A stretch of 50,473 bases of DNA from contig JAESQY010000014.1 of the NCBI GenBank assembly GCA_016764915.1, forward strand, positions 1 through 50,473, given 5' to 3'. Of the stretch, positions 29,250 through 37,058 are shown in pieces. The notes under the pieces are model-generated. The model saw only the letters and a list, made by a program, of their open reading frames with translations, did not search any database and was not told where the DNA came from. Position 1 is the first letter of the stretch. Each line of letters starts with the position of its first letter. This DNA is from Aliivibrio sp. (GTDB lineage: Bacteria > Pseudomonadota > Gammaproteobacteria > Enterobacterales > Vibrionaceae). Position numbers and translations under genes: made by a program.

Positions 29250-29699
29250 ATGATTGAATTGCTAGAACAGATGAATATGTGGCACTGGCTCGCTTTTGGG
29301 TTAGGGCTGTTACTTTTAGAGCTTCTGGGCACTGCTGGTTATCTACTCTGGGTCGGTTTATCGGCAATGATAGTTGGCGTATGTCTATCACTGTTACCCA
29401 TCAGCTGGCAGCTGCAATGGATCGCTTTTGCCAGTTTCTCCTTAGTTGCGACATGGCTTTGGTGGCGTTATCAGTTCAATAAAGATCAACAAGATGATGA
29501 AAGCTCACTGCTTAATAAGCGAGATCTGCAAATGATAGGTAAAACCGCACGCTTAGAGGATGCAGTGCAACAGGGAAAGTGCAGAATCAAAATTGGTGAT
29601 ACAACATGGACGGCAGAAACAGAGCGAGATCTCGAGGCGAATACCTTAGTGAAAGTCGTTAAAGTCACCGGGATTGTTCTAACCATTGAACCTGTTTAA
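29250..29699 (+). CDS. ybbJ: NfeD-like membrane protein (YbbJ)
   Basis: 149-residue short NfeD: membrane helices at about 14-33, 36-53 and 55-75, then a C-terminal OB-fold domain (GKTARLEDAVQQGKCRIKIG, ending VLTIEPV). NfeD proteins bind and stabilise the SPFH partner encoded next door (qmcA-ybbJ operon, as in E. coli). GGAG ribosome site before the ATG. The transcript ends at the terminator shared with cueR. Confidence 0.92.
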   Translation: MIELLEQMNMWHWLAFGLGLLLLELLGTAGYLLWVGLSAMIVGVCLSLLPISWQLQWIAFASFSLVATWLWWRYQFNKDQQDDESSLLNKRDLQMIGKTARLEDAVQQGKCRIKIGDTTWTAETERDLEANTLVKVVKVTGIVLTIEPV

Positions 29700-29717
29700 C
29701 CTGCTAATCATTAAGAA

Positions 29718-29748
29718 TAAGCCAGATAGTGTATCTGGCTTATTTTTT
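29718..29748. terminator. Bidirectional terminator, ybbJ / cueR
   Basis: TAAGCCAGATA-GTG-TATCTGGCTTA, a perfect 11-bp stem, followed by six T. The stop codon of minus-strand cueR lies in the right arm. Confidence 0.88.
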
Positions 29749-30141
29749 ACTTTCCATACTGCACAATCCATCAATAATCGGACACTCTGCCCCATCGTCA
29801 CCAGGACAGCTGGCAGCTAACGTCAATAAAGTCTGTTTCATCAGCTCTAGCTCGTTCACCTTTTCTTCAATTTCTTCAATTTTCTTCAATGTTTTCGCTT
29901 TCACATCTGCACTGCGTCGATTCGGATCATTCGCCCATTTCAGCATCTCCAAACACTCGTCTAAACTGAAACCTACCATGCGAGAACGTCGAATTAAAAT
30001 CAACTCATCGACTTGTTTCGGGTGATATAAACGATAGCCATTATCACTTCGTCTCGGTTCAGTTATCACACCTTTGCTTTCATAAAAACGAATGGTTTTC
30101 GTTGTAAGTCCCGTCAATTTTGCCACTTCGCTTATATTCAT
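29740..30141 (-). CDS. cueR: CueR, copper(I)-responsive MerR-family activator
   Basis: 133-residue MerR-type regulator. N-terminal winged helix (MNISEVAKLTGLTTKTIRFY), long dimer helix (about 80-110) and metal loop with Cys112 and Cys120 (C-PGDDGAE-C), spaced exactly as in E. coli CueR; Ser77 is also present, the mark of a monovalent-metal (Cu+/Ag+) sensor. It distorts a 19-bp-spaced promoter to activate copper export. A CueR operator lies upstream of its own gene and a second before copA, so self-control plus control of copA is expected. Confidence 0.95.
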   Translation of the reverse strand: MNISEVAKLTGLTTKTIRFYESKGVITEPRRSDNGYRLYHPKQVDELILIRRSRMVGFSLDECLEMLKWANDPNRRSADVKAKTLKKIEEIEEKVNELELMKQTLLTLAASCPGDDGAECPIIDGLCSMESKK

Positions 30142-30186
30142 AACTCTATTTTTCTCACTATTTTTGTTGTTTCATTGTATCTTCTA

Positions 30187-30207
30187 CCTTCCAGCAACAG
30201 TAAGGTC
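30187..30207 (-). promoter_or_regulatory. CueR operator upstream of cueR
   Basis: A 21-bp dyad with arms ACCTTCC and AGTAAGGT; on the minus strand it reads TTGACCTTACTG, TTGCTGGAAGGT, almost the E. coli copA promoter. The -35 TTGACC is at 30210-30205. The -10 at 19-bp spacing (GAAGAA) is poor. Confidence 0.75.
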
Positions 30208-30292
30208 AAGATGAAAAATCATTGTTTACTTGTTATTCACACCAAAGCCATTAGAATCGTCCCCCATTCAGCGTAAAATAAAGAAGAACACC

Positions 30293-30466
30293 ATGAACCG
30301 TAAAAAAAAGATGAACTCAATTTTGAACAAGAGGCTAAAAAAAGCCAATGCTAAGCTGCACACCAGTAACAAACCTAAGTATATCTCTAAAGCTGAACGT
30401 GAAAAAATGGAATTAGAACAGCAAGATCAAACGTCGACAGAGACCTCGACTCATAATGAACAATAA
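30293..30466 (+). CDS. DUF2986 small basic protein
   Basis: 57-residue, very lysine-rich protein: MNRKKKMNSILNKRLKKANA opens it and NKPKYISKAEREKMELE follows, then an acidic/Thr tail. I recognise DUF2986, a family seen in vibrios and relatives with no assigned role; helical and nucleic-acid-binding character is plausible from composition only. The chosen ATG (30293) matches the family start. It lies between cueR and copA on the copA strand, upstream of the copA CueR promoter, so it is probably not part of the copper response. Confidence 0.82.
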   Translation: MNRKKKMNSILNKRLKKANAKLHTSNKPKYISKAEREKMELEQQDQTSTETSTHNEQ

Positions 30467-30517
30467 AGAACTTTCTAAGGAGCATTATCTTACGTTCCTA
30501 GCATTTAAATATAATTA

Positions 30518-30548
30518 TTGACCTTACTCTTACTAGAAGGTTTACACT
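30518..30548 (+). promoter_or_regulatory. CueR-dependent copA promoter
   Basis: -35 TTGACC at 30518, 19-bp spacer carrying the dyad ACCTTACTC...TAGAAGGT (30521-30541), -10 TACACT at 30543-30548. The over-long 19-bp spacer and the dyad are the hallmarks of MerR/CueR promoters. Confidence 0.88.
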
Positions 30549-30581
30549 GGCTTTAAGTTGATAATCTTATGGCGAGTAATA

Positions 30582-33302
30582 ATGAATGATTTAATATCCA
30601 TCCCATTACAGAAAGTTCGTTGTATGGGCTGTGCTAAAAAAATAACCGCAGCTCTTCGTCTCGTTGATGGGGTAGAAACCATCCATGTTGATACTCAAAC
30701 CGCGAAAATATCTGGTGAGTTCCAATTAGCGGATATTTTCAATGCCATTGAACAATTAGATTATCAAGCGGGACAAAACCATCAACTCACGCTTTCAGGA
30801 CTCAATTGCGGTCGTTGTGTTGCAAAAGTAGAGTCCGCATTAGAGAAAAATAGCGCCACTGCCCATTACTCGGTAACCAAAGAGTCATTAACGGTAACAG
30901 GATTACTTAACAAATCTGAACTGATCACGCTTATCAACGAACTCGGATTCCAAGCGACCCCATCTCTATCGCAACAAAAAGCAGTGCATACTATAGACGA
31001 TGTATTGCCCGGCTCTGAACCAGAGTCGCTTAACATTGTCCCCGCAACCACACTGACATCAAATCAATTCATGCTGACAGGAATGACCTGTGCCAGCTGT
31101 GTTGCATCGGTTGAAAAAACCATTTTATCTGTACAAGGTGTAGCCTCTGCTACTGTAAATCTAGCGGAAAAAACGGCTAGCGTGAGTGGCACAGCTTCTG
31201 CAGATTCTATCATTACAGCGATCATCAGTGCCGGATACGGGGCGAAAATCAGCGAAAGTGAGATAGAACGACGTATCACTCAGAAAAAACAGCAACAACA
31301 ACAGTTAAAAACTCACCGCGCAAATACCATCATCTCTCTGTCTATTGGCATCCCTTTAATGTTATGGGGATTATTGGGCGGAAACATGATGATCTCAACC
31401 GCCAAAGACCAGCTAATTTGGGGGGCTGTTGGTGTGCTCTGTTTAGGGCTTTTACTCACCGCTGGCAGACACTTTTTTGTTAACGCTTGGAAAGCATTCA
31501 CTCATCACCGAGCGACCATGGACACACTTGTATCTTTAGGTACAGGTTCTGCCTGGCTCTACTCTATGACGGTGGTTATTGCTCCGTCACTGTTCCCAGT
31601 CGAAGCGAGACACATTTACTTTGAAGCAACGGCCATGATTTTAGGTTTAATCACCCTAGGTCACGCAATTGAAACCAACGCAAGAGGGAGGACCTCCCAA
31701 GCATTGGAAAAACTACTTAACCTACAACCACAAACGGCCACCATCATTGAAGATGGCATAGAACGAGAAGTGCCTCTAAGCCAAGTAGAAACCGGCATGT
31801 TGCTACGTTTAAAACCTGGTAACAAAATACCCGTTGATGGGCGTGTTGTGGATGGCAGCAGTTATATTGATGAATCAATGCTCACTGGTGAACCGATCCC
31901 GACATTAAAAATTGCAGATTCAACAGTAAAAGCCGGTACTATAAACCAACAAGGATCACTTACTTTTGTCGCTGAACAGATTGGCGAAGCAACCACCCTA
32001 TCTCGAATTATTGCCATGGTTCGTCAAGCTCAAAACAGCAAACCGGCCTTGGCAAAACTCGCCGACCAAATCTCTGCGATTTTTGTACCATCCGTTATGA
32101 TCATTGCCACTCTTGCGGCTATGGCTTGGTACAATTTTGGTCCGCAACCATCAAGTATTTATATGCTGGTTGTTGCGACGACCGTATTAATTATTGCCTG
32201 CCCTTGCGCACTCGGTTTAGCAACACCAATGTCAGTAACCGTCGGTGTTGGTCGAGCGGCTGAGTTTGGTGTACTAATTAAAGATGCGGATGTACTGCAG
32301 CAAGCAAGCACAATTGATACCGTAGTCGTTGATAAAACAGGAACCCTCACTCAAGGGAAACCAGTAGTGGTTGATATGTTCTGCTACCGACAGCAGCAAA
32401 AATCAGAATTGCTATCACTGAGCAGTGCTGTTGAATCCTATTCAGAGCACCCTTTAGCCCAAGCAATCGTTAATTATGCTAAACAACATAACGCGATGGT
32501 AATACCTTGCTCAGATTTCTTAGCGGTACTGGGTTTGGGCGCACAAGCCACGGTAAATCAGCAAAAAATCATCATTGGTAATCAAAAATTCATACAACAA
32601 CACGGCATAGACACCTCAATCGCTGACAACGATCTCAAGCAAGCATCAAATCAAGCCAAAACACCCATTTTATTAGCTGTTGATGGCGAAGTGGCTGCAC
32701 TACTTCTGGTTACAGATCCTCTGCGAGAAGATTCTAAACAGGCTATTTCGGAGCTCACACGGCAGGGAATAGAGGTCGTAATGTTAACCGGAGATACTCA
32801 AGCAACCGCGGAGGTCATAGCTGAACAAGTCGGCATTCAAAAAGTGATTGCCAGTGTATTACCCGATGAAAAATCAGAACAGATAATCAAACTGCAAGCT
32901 CAAGGAAAACGTGTGGCGATGATCGGTGACGGCATCAATGATGCTCCTGCCCTAGCGCAAGCTGATGTTGGTATTGCCATGGGCAGTGGCAGCGATATTG
33001 CTATCGAAAGTGCACAAATCACCTTAATGAGACATTCGTTAGTTGCAGCAGTTCAAGCCATTGAGTTATCTAAAGCGACACTACGAAACATGAAACAAAA
33101 CCTGTTTGGTGCTTTTATTTATAACGTACTGGGCATCCCTATTGCTGCGGGTATTTTATACCCGTTCACTGGCAGCTTATTAAGTCCCGTGGTAGCTGGC
33201 GCCGCCATGGCTCTATCATCCATCACAGTTGTCTCTAATGCCAACCGTCTGCGTCTTTTTAATCCATCTTTAGCTAAAAAGAGTGAGGCATCCAATGTTT
33301 AA
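30582..33302 (+). CDS. copA: CopA, Cu(I)-exporting P1B-type ATPase
   Basis: 906-residue inner-membrane pump that exports Cu+ to the periplasm. Three N-terminal heavy-metal-associated domains have CMGC (14-17), CGRC (76-79) and CASC (170-173); E. coli CopA has two. Then eight membrane helices with the transport motif IACPCALGLATP, the actuator TGEPIP, the phosphorylation site DKTGTLTQGKP and hinge MIGDGINDAPALAQADVG. I chose the ATG at 30582; a TTG at 30558 would overlap the transcript start. Its promoter is a CueR site. Its stop overlaps a 25-residue ORF. Confidence 0.96.
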   Translation: MNDLISIPLQKVRCMGCAKKITAALRLVDGVETIHVDTQTAKISGEFQLADIFNAIEQLDYQAGQNHQLTLSGLNCGRCVAKVESALEKNSATAHYSVTKESLTVTGLLNKSELITLINELGFQATPSLSQQKAVHTIDDVLPGSEPESLNIVPATTLTSNQFMLTGMTCASCVASVEKTILSVQGVASATVNLAEKTASVSGTASADSIITAIISAGYGAKISESEIERRITQKKQQQQQLKTHRANTIISLSIGIPLMLWGLLGGNMMISTAKDQLIWGAVGVLCLGLLLTAGRHFFVNAWKAFTHHRATMDTLVSLGTGSAWLYSMTVVIAPSLFPVEARHIYFEATAMILGLITLGHAIETNARGRTSQALEKLLNLQPQTATIIEDGIEREVPLSQVETGMLLRLKPGNKIPVDGRVVDGSSYIDESMLTGEPIPTLKIADSTVKAGTINQQGSLTFVAEQIGEATTLSRIIAMVRQAQNSKPALAKLADQISAIFVPSVMIIATLAAMAWYNFGPQPSSIYMLVVATTVLIIACPCALGLATPMSVTVGVGRAAEFGVLIKDADVLQQASTIDTVVVDKTGTLTQGKPVVVDMFCYRQQQKSELLSLSSAVESYSEHPLAQAIVNYAKQHNAMVIPCSDFLAVLGLGAQATVNQQKIIIGNQKFIQQHGIDTSIADNDLKQASNQAKTPILLAVDGEVAALLLVTDPLREDSKQAISELTRQGIEVVMLTGDTQATAEVIAEQVGIQKVIASVLPDEKSEQIIKLQAQGKRVAMIGDGINDAPALAQADVGIAMGSGSDIAIESAQITLMRHSLVAAVQAIELSKATLRNMKQNLFGAFIYNVLGIPIAAGILYPFTGSLLSPVVAGAAMALSSITVVSNANRLRLFNPSLAKKSEASNV

Positions 33303-33372
33303 TATATTTGCCCTACTGCTAATCGTTGCCATTATCTATTGGTTTTGGTTAGCGCCTAAAAAGAAAAAGTAA
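33295..33372 (+). CDS. Small membrane peptide in the copA operon, 25 residues
   Basis: MFNIFALLLIVAIIYWFWLA followed by PKKKK: one membrane helix with a positively charged cytoplasmic-type tail, a coherent small membrane protein. GAGG lies eight bases before the ATG, and the ATG overlaps the last codons of copA, suggesting translational coupling. It sits between copA and the DUF411 gene, so a role with the pump is plausible, as for KdpF with KdpB, but this is inference. No family recognised. Confidence 0.65.
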   Translation: MFNIFALLLIVAIIYWFWLAPKKKK

Positions 33373-33420
33373 TCATCATTACAATCTATATGTTCAACTA
33401 CAAATTGAGAGAGCAAAACC

Positions 33421-33855
33421 ATGAAGATAAATAAAATCATTATGACAACCATCGCTATGTTTTCTGCATCTGCTTTTGCAACTGATGTCGTCACTCATAA
33501 ATCACCATATTGTGGTTGCTGTACTGAGTGGGTTAAGCATATGGAAGATGAAGGGTTCAGTGTTAAGGTGATCGATCATGAAAATATGAATCCCATCAAG
33601 CAGAAGTTGGGTATCGCGCCTCAGTTAGCTTCATGCCATACCGCAGTTATTGATGGTTATGTTTTTGAAGGTCACGTGCCTGCACAGGATATCAAAACCT
33701 TCTTAGCAGAAAAACCAAAGCTGGCAGGCTTAGCCGTTCCTGGAATGCCAATGGGGTCTCCAGGCATGGAGTATGGCAACAAAAAAGACGCTTTTGATGT
33801 TGTTGGTTTCACAAAAACCGGAATGACTGTCACTTACAACAGCTACAATAAATAG
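33421..33855 (+). CDS. DUF411 periplasmic metal-binding protein
   Basis: 144 residues with a signal peptide (about 1-20, cleavage after ASAFA). The mature part has SPYCGCCTEWVKHM (Cys31, Cys33, Cys34) and LASCHTAVIDGY, then GHVPAQDIKTFL and a Met-rich PGMPMGSPGME. This is DUF411, a thioredoxin-fold-like family usually found beside copper resistance genes. Its position after copA supports a periplasmic copper-binding role, receiving or sequestering exported Cu+. About 48 bp separate it from the small ORF, with no terminator, so it is probably in the copA transcript. Confidence 0.9.
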   Translation: MKINKIIMTTIAMFSASAFATDVVTHKSPYCGCCTEWVKHMEDEGFSVKVIDHENMNPIKQKLGIAPQLASCHTAVIDGYVFEGHVPAQDIKTFLAEKPKLAGLAVPGMPMGSPGMEYGNKKDAFDVVGFTKTGMTVTYNSYNK

Positions 33856-33939
33856 TTCTGTCATCAATTACTCAGCAGCTCTTGATTACCGTTCATTCTA
33901 AGCACAAAATAGAGCAATGTGTGTAGAATGGAATCTCCT

Positions 33940-34806
33940 ATGAAGCTCTCTCTACTGCCTTTTTTTCTTATTTTTACCTCTCTACTTAGCATTGCTGAAC
34001 CGTCGGTTTGGCGTGCCGAAAAAGCAGGGTTCAGCTACACATTACTCGGTTCAATTCATGCGGGGAAAGGCAGCTTTTATCCACTTCCCAATAGTGCTAC
34101 TAAAGCTTTTGAAAGTAGCCATGGATTAATTGTAGAGGCAGATATACTCTCAAACACAGCACCAATACTAAGAGAGTCCAATTTTAGTGCAATTCAAGTT
34201 TTATCTAATCAGAAAATCGAACAATTACATGCTATTTTAACCAATTACTCCCTGAACATTGACTCCTATCTTCAACTTCCTCCTTGGTTATTAGCGATGA
34301 CACTACAGTTATTGCAACTACCAGAGGTAGGCCTGCAGGTTGAGCTGGGAATTGACCAGTTCTTCTTACAACAAGCTCATCAAAATAGCACTCCAGTGCA
34401 TGAGTTTGAGGGGATGGACTTTCAAATATCACTGTTTCAAAATTTAGAACAAGAGGGAGCCGATCTGCTTATTGATACGATAGAGGGTTGGAGTGAGTCT
34501 CAACAAGCGTTAACCTGCCTGGTTGATGCTTGGCAACAAGGAGATGATGGTATGCTTGTGCAGCTTCTTGAACAGCAGCAGTATAATCAACAACTGGCTG
34601 ATCTGCTTATCTATAAGCGGAATAACCAATGGGTCAATGCATTAGTCAATAATCGCTTTCAGTTAATCAAAGGGGAGTACTTAGTGGTGGTTGGTGCCCT
34701 ACATTTAGTTGGTAACAAGGGTATTATTAGCCAATTAGAGCGTAATGGCTTCACTGTAGAGCGATTAACCCCCATTGGTTACTCTAACTGTAAGGTAGCT
34801 CTATAG
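33940..34806 (+). CDS. TraB/GumN-family protein, secreted or periplasmic
   Basis: 288 residues from the ATG at 33940 (GGAATC upstream); signal peptide about 1-20 (MKLSLLPFFLIFTSLLSIAE). TraB/GumN (DUF-like, Tiki-type) hallmarks: LLGSIHAGKGSFYPLP (the GSxH motif), GIDQFFLQQA, EFEGMDFQ with the expected Glu, and VVVGALHLVGNKGIISQL near the end (second GxxH). Tiki proteins are metalloproteases, but activity of bacterial members is not established. Its link to the copper cluster upstream is only proximity. Confidence 0.85.
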   Translation: MKLSLLPFFLIFTSLLSIAEPSVWRAEKAGFSYTLLGSIHAGKGSFYPLPNSATKAFESSHGLIVEADILSNTAPILRESNFSAIQVLSNQKIEQLHAILTNYSLNIDSYLQLPPWLLAMTLQLLQLPEVGLQVELGIDQFFLQQAHQNSTPVHEFEGMDFQISLFQNLEQEGADLLIDTIEGWSESQQALTCLVDAWQQGDDGMLVQLLEQQQYNQQLADLLIYKRNNQWVNALVNNRFQLIKGEYLVVVGALHLVGNKGIISQLERNGFTVERLTPIGYSNCKVAL

Positions 34807-34979
34807 AGTTCCATAAAAACTGTATCTAAATGTAAAAAACAGTCAAAATCATTTTTTATGAAACAAGCTAATTCGCTTTGATAATTAATAACTAATTATC
34901 TGATCTCATTCTCAGTTTTATAAGCATTTTCTCTTAAAATAGACCTCAGTTGATAACATTAATTAAAGAGGTAATCGAT

Positions 34980-35123
34980 ATGGAAAAGGGATTAGAGGTT
35001 CTTGGAATGTCCATCATTGTGAGCAAATATATTGGTCTCATACTGTTTGCTGGAATTACTATTTCAACGGGGGCAATAGCGGCTGATGTCATGATGTATG
35101 GCGGCGTAACCACCAGCGAATAA
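34980..35123 (+). CDS. Small membrane protein, 47 residues
   Basis: Begins MEKGLEVLGMSIIVSKYIGL and continues with a hydrophobic helix (ILFAGITIST) and an ending GGVTTSE. A clear ribosome binding site (AAAGAGG) precedes the ATG, and the hairpin at 35154 could end its transcript. No family recognised. Codon use looks like the neighbours. It fills most of an otherwise empty gap between two genes, which supports a real gene. Confidence 0.55.
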   Translation: MEKGLEVLGMSIIVSKYIGLILFAGITISTGAIAADVMMYGGVTTSE

Positions 35124-35153
35124 ACTTTTATTACCATTTTTAAATTCGCAATA

Positions 35154-35177
35154 AATAGTAGCCATTTGGCTGCTATT
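35154..35177. terminator. Terminator between the 47-residue ORF and the membrane protein
   Basis: AATAGTAGCC-ATTT-GGCTGCTATT (one G-T pair) with T after. A moderate hairpin between convergent genes. Confidence 0.6.
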
Positions 35178-35184
35178 TTAATTA

Positions 35185-36060
35185 TTAACTATCAGAAACC
35201 AACGCAGCAGGAGAATCATCTTTAACCAACCTAGCGATAACAATCATCACGACAAAGGCAAACAGTAGGCGCCCCCACAAAATCGACATAATATCCGCAC
35301 CAAGCAGAATGATTAAAATCGTATCTTCTATCACACTATGAGCAAGACCTAAAAAACAGACCGATAACAGAACATCCCTTGGTTTTATCTTGCCAGACTT
35401 AGCCTCATCAATGAGTAAACCTGCACCAAAGCTCAACCCAAGAGTTAACCCTATTACACAAACATTTGTTGCCTCTTTACCTATGGTTAATGCATTAAGC
35501 AAAGGTGAAAGTGCTTTTTGAATCAGCACTTCAATACCTAACCACCTAAGCGCTCTCAGTAAAAACATTAATGCCATAATAATGAAAAATATCGAAATCA
35601 GCATGGCGAGTTGATCTCCGAACCAACTGAGAAAACTATTCGATGTTTGTTCAGGCTGCCAAACCATCACGGCTTGTTGCTGCTGCCAGCCTCCAAACTG
35701 ATAAACCTGATGAGTAATAAAACCCAATACGAAACCACCTATAATCCGCAGCGGCAACGTTATTCTCCATGCAATACCTGACAATTTAGCCACAGCCCCC
35801 TCAATAGGCAGAGCATGAGCTAGCAACATCATGACGCCTAATACAGAAACTTGCGCTACCGTTAACTGTTGATCTCCCATTAATTCGAAAAATACCACCA
35901 TGCCAGTATAGAGGTTAGTTAACATTGCCGTAGCCCAAACTAACCCCATCTCTTGCGGCAAACCAACTACAGCCATAAGCGGAGCTAACGCTAGGGCAAT
36001 AACTTCAGTAAACCCTAAAACAGTTAATAGCTTAACAATGAGTAACGCAGGAACCATCAC
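35185..36060 (-). CDS. Nucleoside-recognition-domain membrane protein, probably 5'-interrupted
   Basis: 291-residue membrane protein with about eight helices and two nucleoside-recognition (Gate) regions; FLGLAHSVIEDTILIILLGAD and GLSFGAGLLIDEA are typical of the YjiG/SpmA-like family. Family roles are unclear, possibly solute transport. As read it starts at GTG/ATG (36060/36057) directly after an in-frame TAA (36063-36061). The same frame continues upstream past the TAA for 26 codons to a TTG at 36141 preceded by AGGTGG, and that part (VWAEFKAFFMTVTRVYLMLL) looks like the normal N-terminus. So it is probably a nonsense mutation, perhaps with restart at GTGATG. Confidence 0.75.
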   Translation of the reverse strand: MMVPALLIVKLLTVLGFTEVIALALAPLMAVVGLPQEMGLVWATAMLTNLYTGMVVFFELMGDQQLTVAQVSVLGVMMLLAHALPIEGAVAKLSGIAWRITLPLRIIGGFVLGFITHQVYQFGGWQQQQAVMVWQPEQTSNSFLSWFGDQLAMLISIFFIIMALMFLLRALRWLGIEVLIQKALSPLLNALTIGKEATNVCVIGLTLGLSFGAGLLIDEAKSGKIKPRDVLLSVCFLGLAHSVIEDTILIILLGADIMSILWGRLLFAFVVMIVIARLVKDDSPAALVSDS

Positions 36061-36270
36061 TTATAATAACATCAAATAGACTCGAGTAACCGTCATAAAA
36101 AACGCCTTAAACTCTGCCCATACTCTCGTGTTTTTTTTCAACTGCGACCCACCTACTCATGATTGATTTAACAAAACCTTAACCATTATAAAGCTCAAAG
36201 GTAGAAATAATTCCAATAATCTGCTAAAAAAGTAACCATTAATGTTTATTTTATTGGTGTTTTGTTAATA

Positions 36271-36732
36271 ATGTTTCTCGATCGCACAGATAAAGCCATA
36301 CTTCGCTTTCTTCAAAAGGATTCTTCAGTTAGTAACCTTCAGCTCTCATTCGCTATTGGTCTCTCTCCCCCCGCTTGCTTAAAGCGAGTTAAACGATTAA
36401 AAAAGGAAGGCGTGATTAGCCGTGAGGTTGCTTTAATCAATCAAGAGAAATTAGGGCCCTGCTTGCACATCATTATGAATATTGAGATGGAGAGGGATAG
36501 GTTAGACTTAAATAAAGCGTTCATTAATAAGATGAAGATCGCCCCGGAAGTAAAGCAGTGCTATCAAGTGACAGGTGATACTGATTTCATTTTACTTGTT
36601 ACTGTTGCTGATATTCAGAGCTACGAAGCCTTTTGTAAAAAAGAGATCTACAGTGAAACCAATATGAAAAATTTCAGAACCCATATTTCGATGAATAGAG
36701 TAAAATTTGAAACCTCAGTGTTGATTGAGTAA
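36271..36732 (+). CDS. Lrp/AsnC-family transcriptional regulator
   Basis: 153-residue regulator: N-terminal helix-turn-helix (LDRTDKAILRFLQKD, NLQLSFAIGLSPPACLKRVK) and C-terminal RAM/AsnC ligand domain (VKQCYQVTGDTDFILLVTV). The start is the ATG at 36271; TTG at 36262 is possible. It diverges from the membrane protein gene, with about 130 bp between the TTG of that gene and this ATG, so it likely controls it and responds to an amino acid or similar ligand. No operator could be defined. Confidence 0.88.
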   Translation: MFLDRTDKAILRFLQKDSSVSNLQLSFAIGLSPPACLKRVKRLKKEGVISREVALINQEKLGPCLHIIMNIEMERDRLDLNKAFINKMKIAPEVKQCYQVTGDTDFILLVTVADIQSYEAFCKKEIYSETNMKNFRTHISMNRVKFETSVLIE

Positions 36733-36765
36733 CAACAAACGCCTTAATATTTCATCAATCCATAT

Positions 36766-36798
36766 TGGTCTGTGATGAGCCAGATTTTCGAACTCAGG
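36766..36798 (-). repeat. Decayed copy of the tRNA-Pro 3' end
   Basis: Plus strand TGGTCTGTGATGAG then TTCGAAC matches the tRNA-Pro 3' end TGGTCGGTGATGAG then TTCGAAC with one change in the first 14 bases. The T-stem no longer pairs. It lies about 65 bp past the tRNA, beyond its terminator. Confidence 0.65.
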
Positions 36799-36824
36799 AA
36801 CCCACGACTATCGGGGTTTAAAAC

Positions 36825-36857
36825 AAAAAGGCCTAGTCTTTCGACTAGGCCTTTTTT
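36825..36857. terminator. Terminator after tRNA-Pro
   Basis: GGCCTAGTC-TTTC-GACTAGGCC with five A before and six T after; works on both strands, immediately after the tRNA on the minus strand. Confidence 0.93.
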
Positions 36858-36863
36858 AGAATG

Positions 36864-36940
<77 letters not shown>

Positions 36941-37058
36941 GAACGAGACGTATAATACTGAACATAAGAAATATCACAAGTCTTAATTATCTATTTCCGT
37001 TGTTTTAAATCTAAATGGTTAATTAACCATCAAATAATCATATTATTGCTAAGATTGA

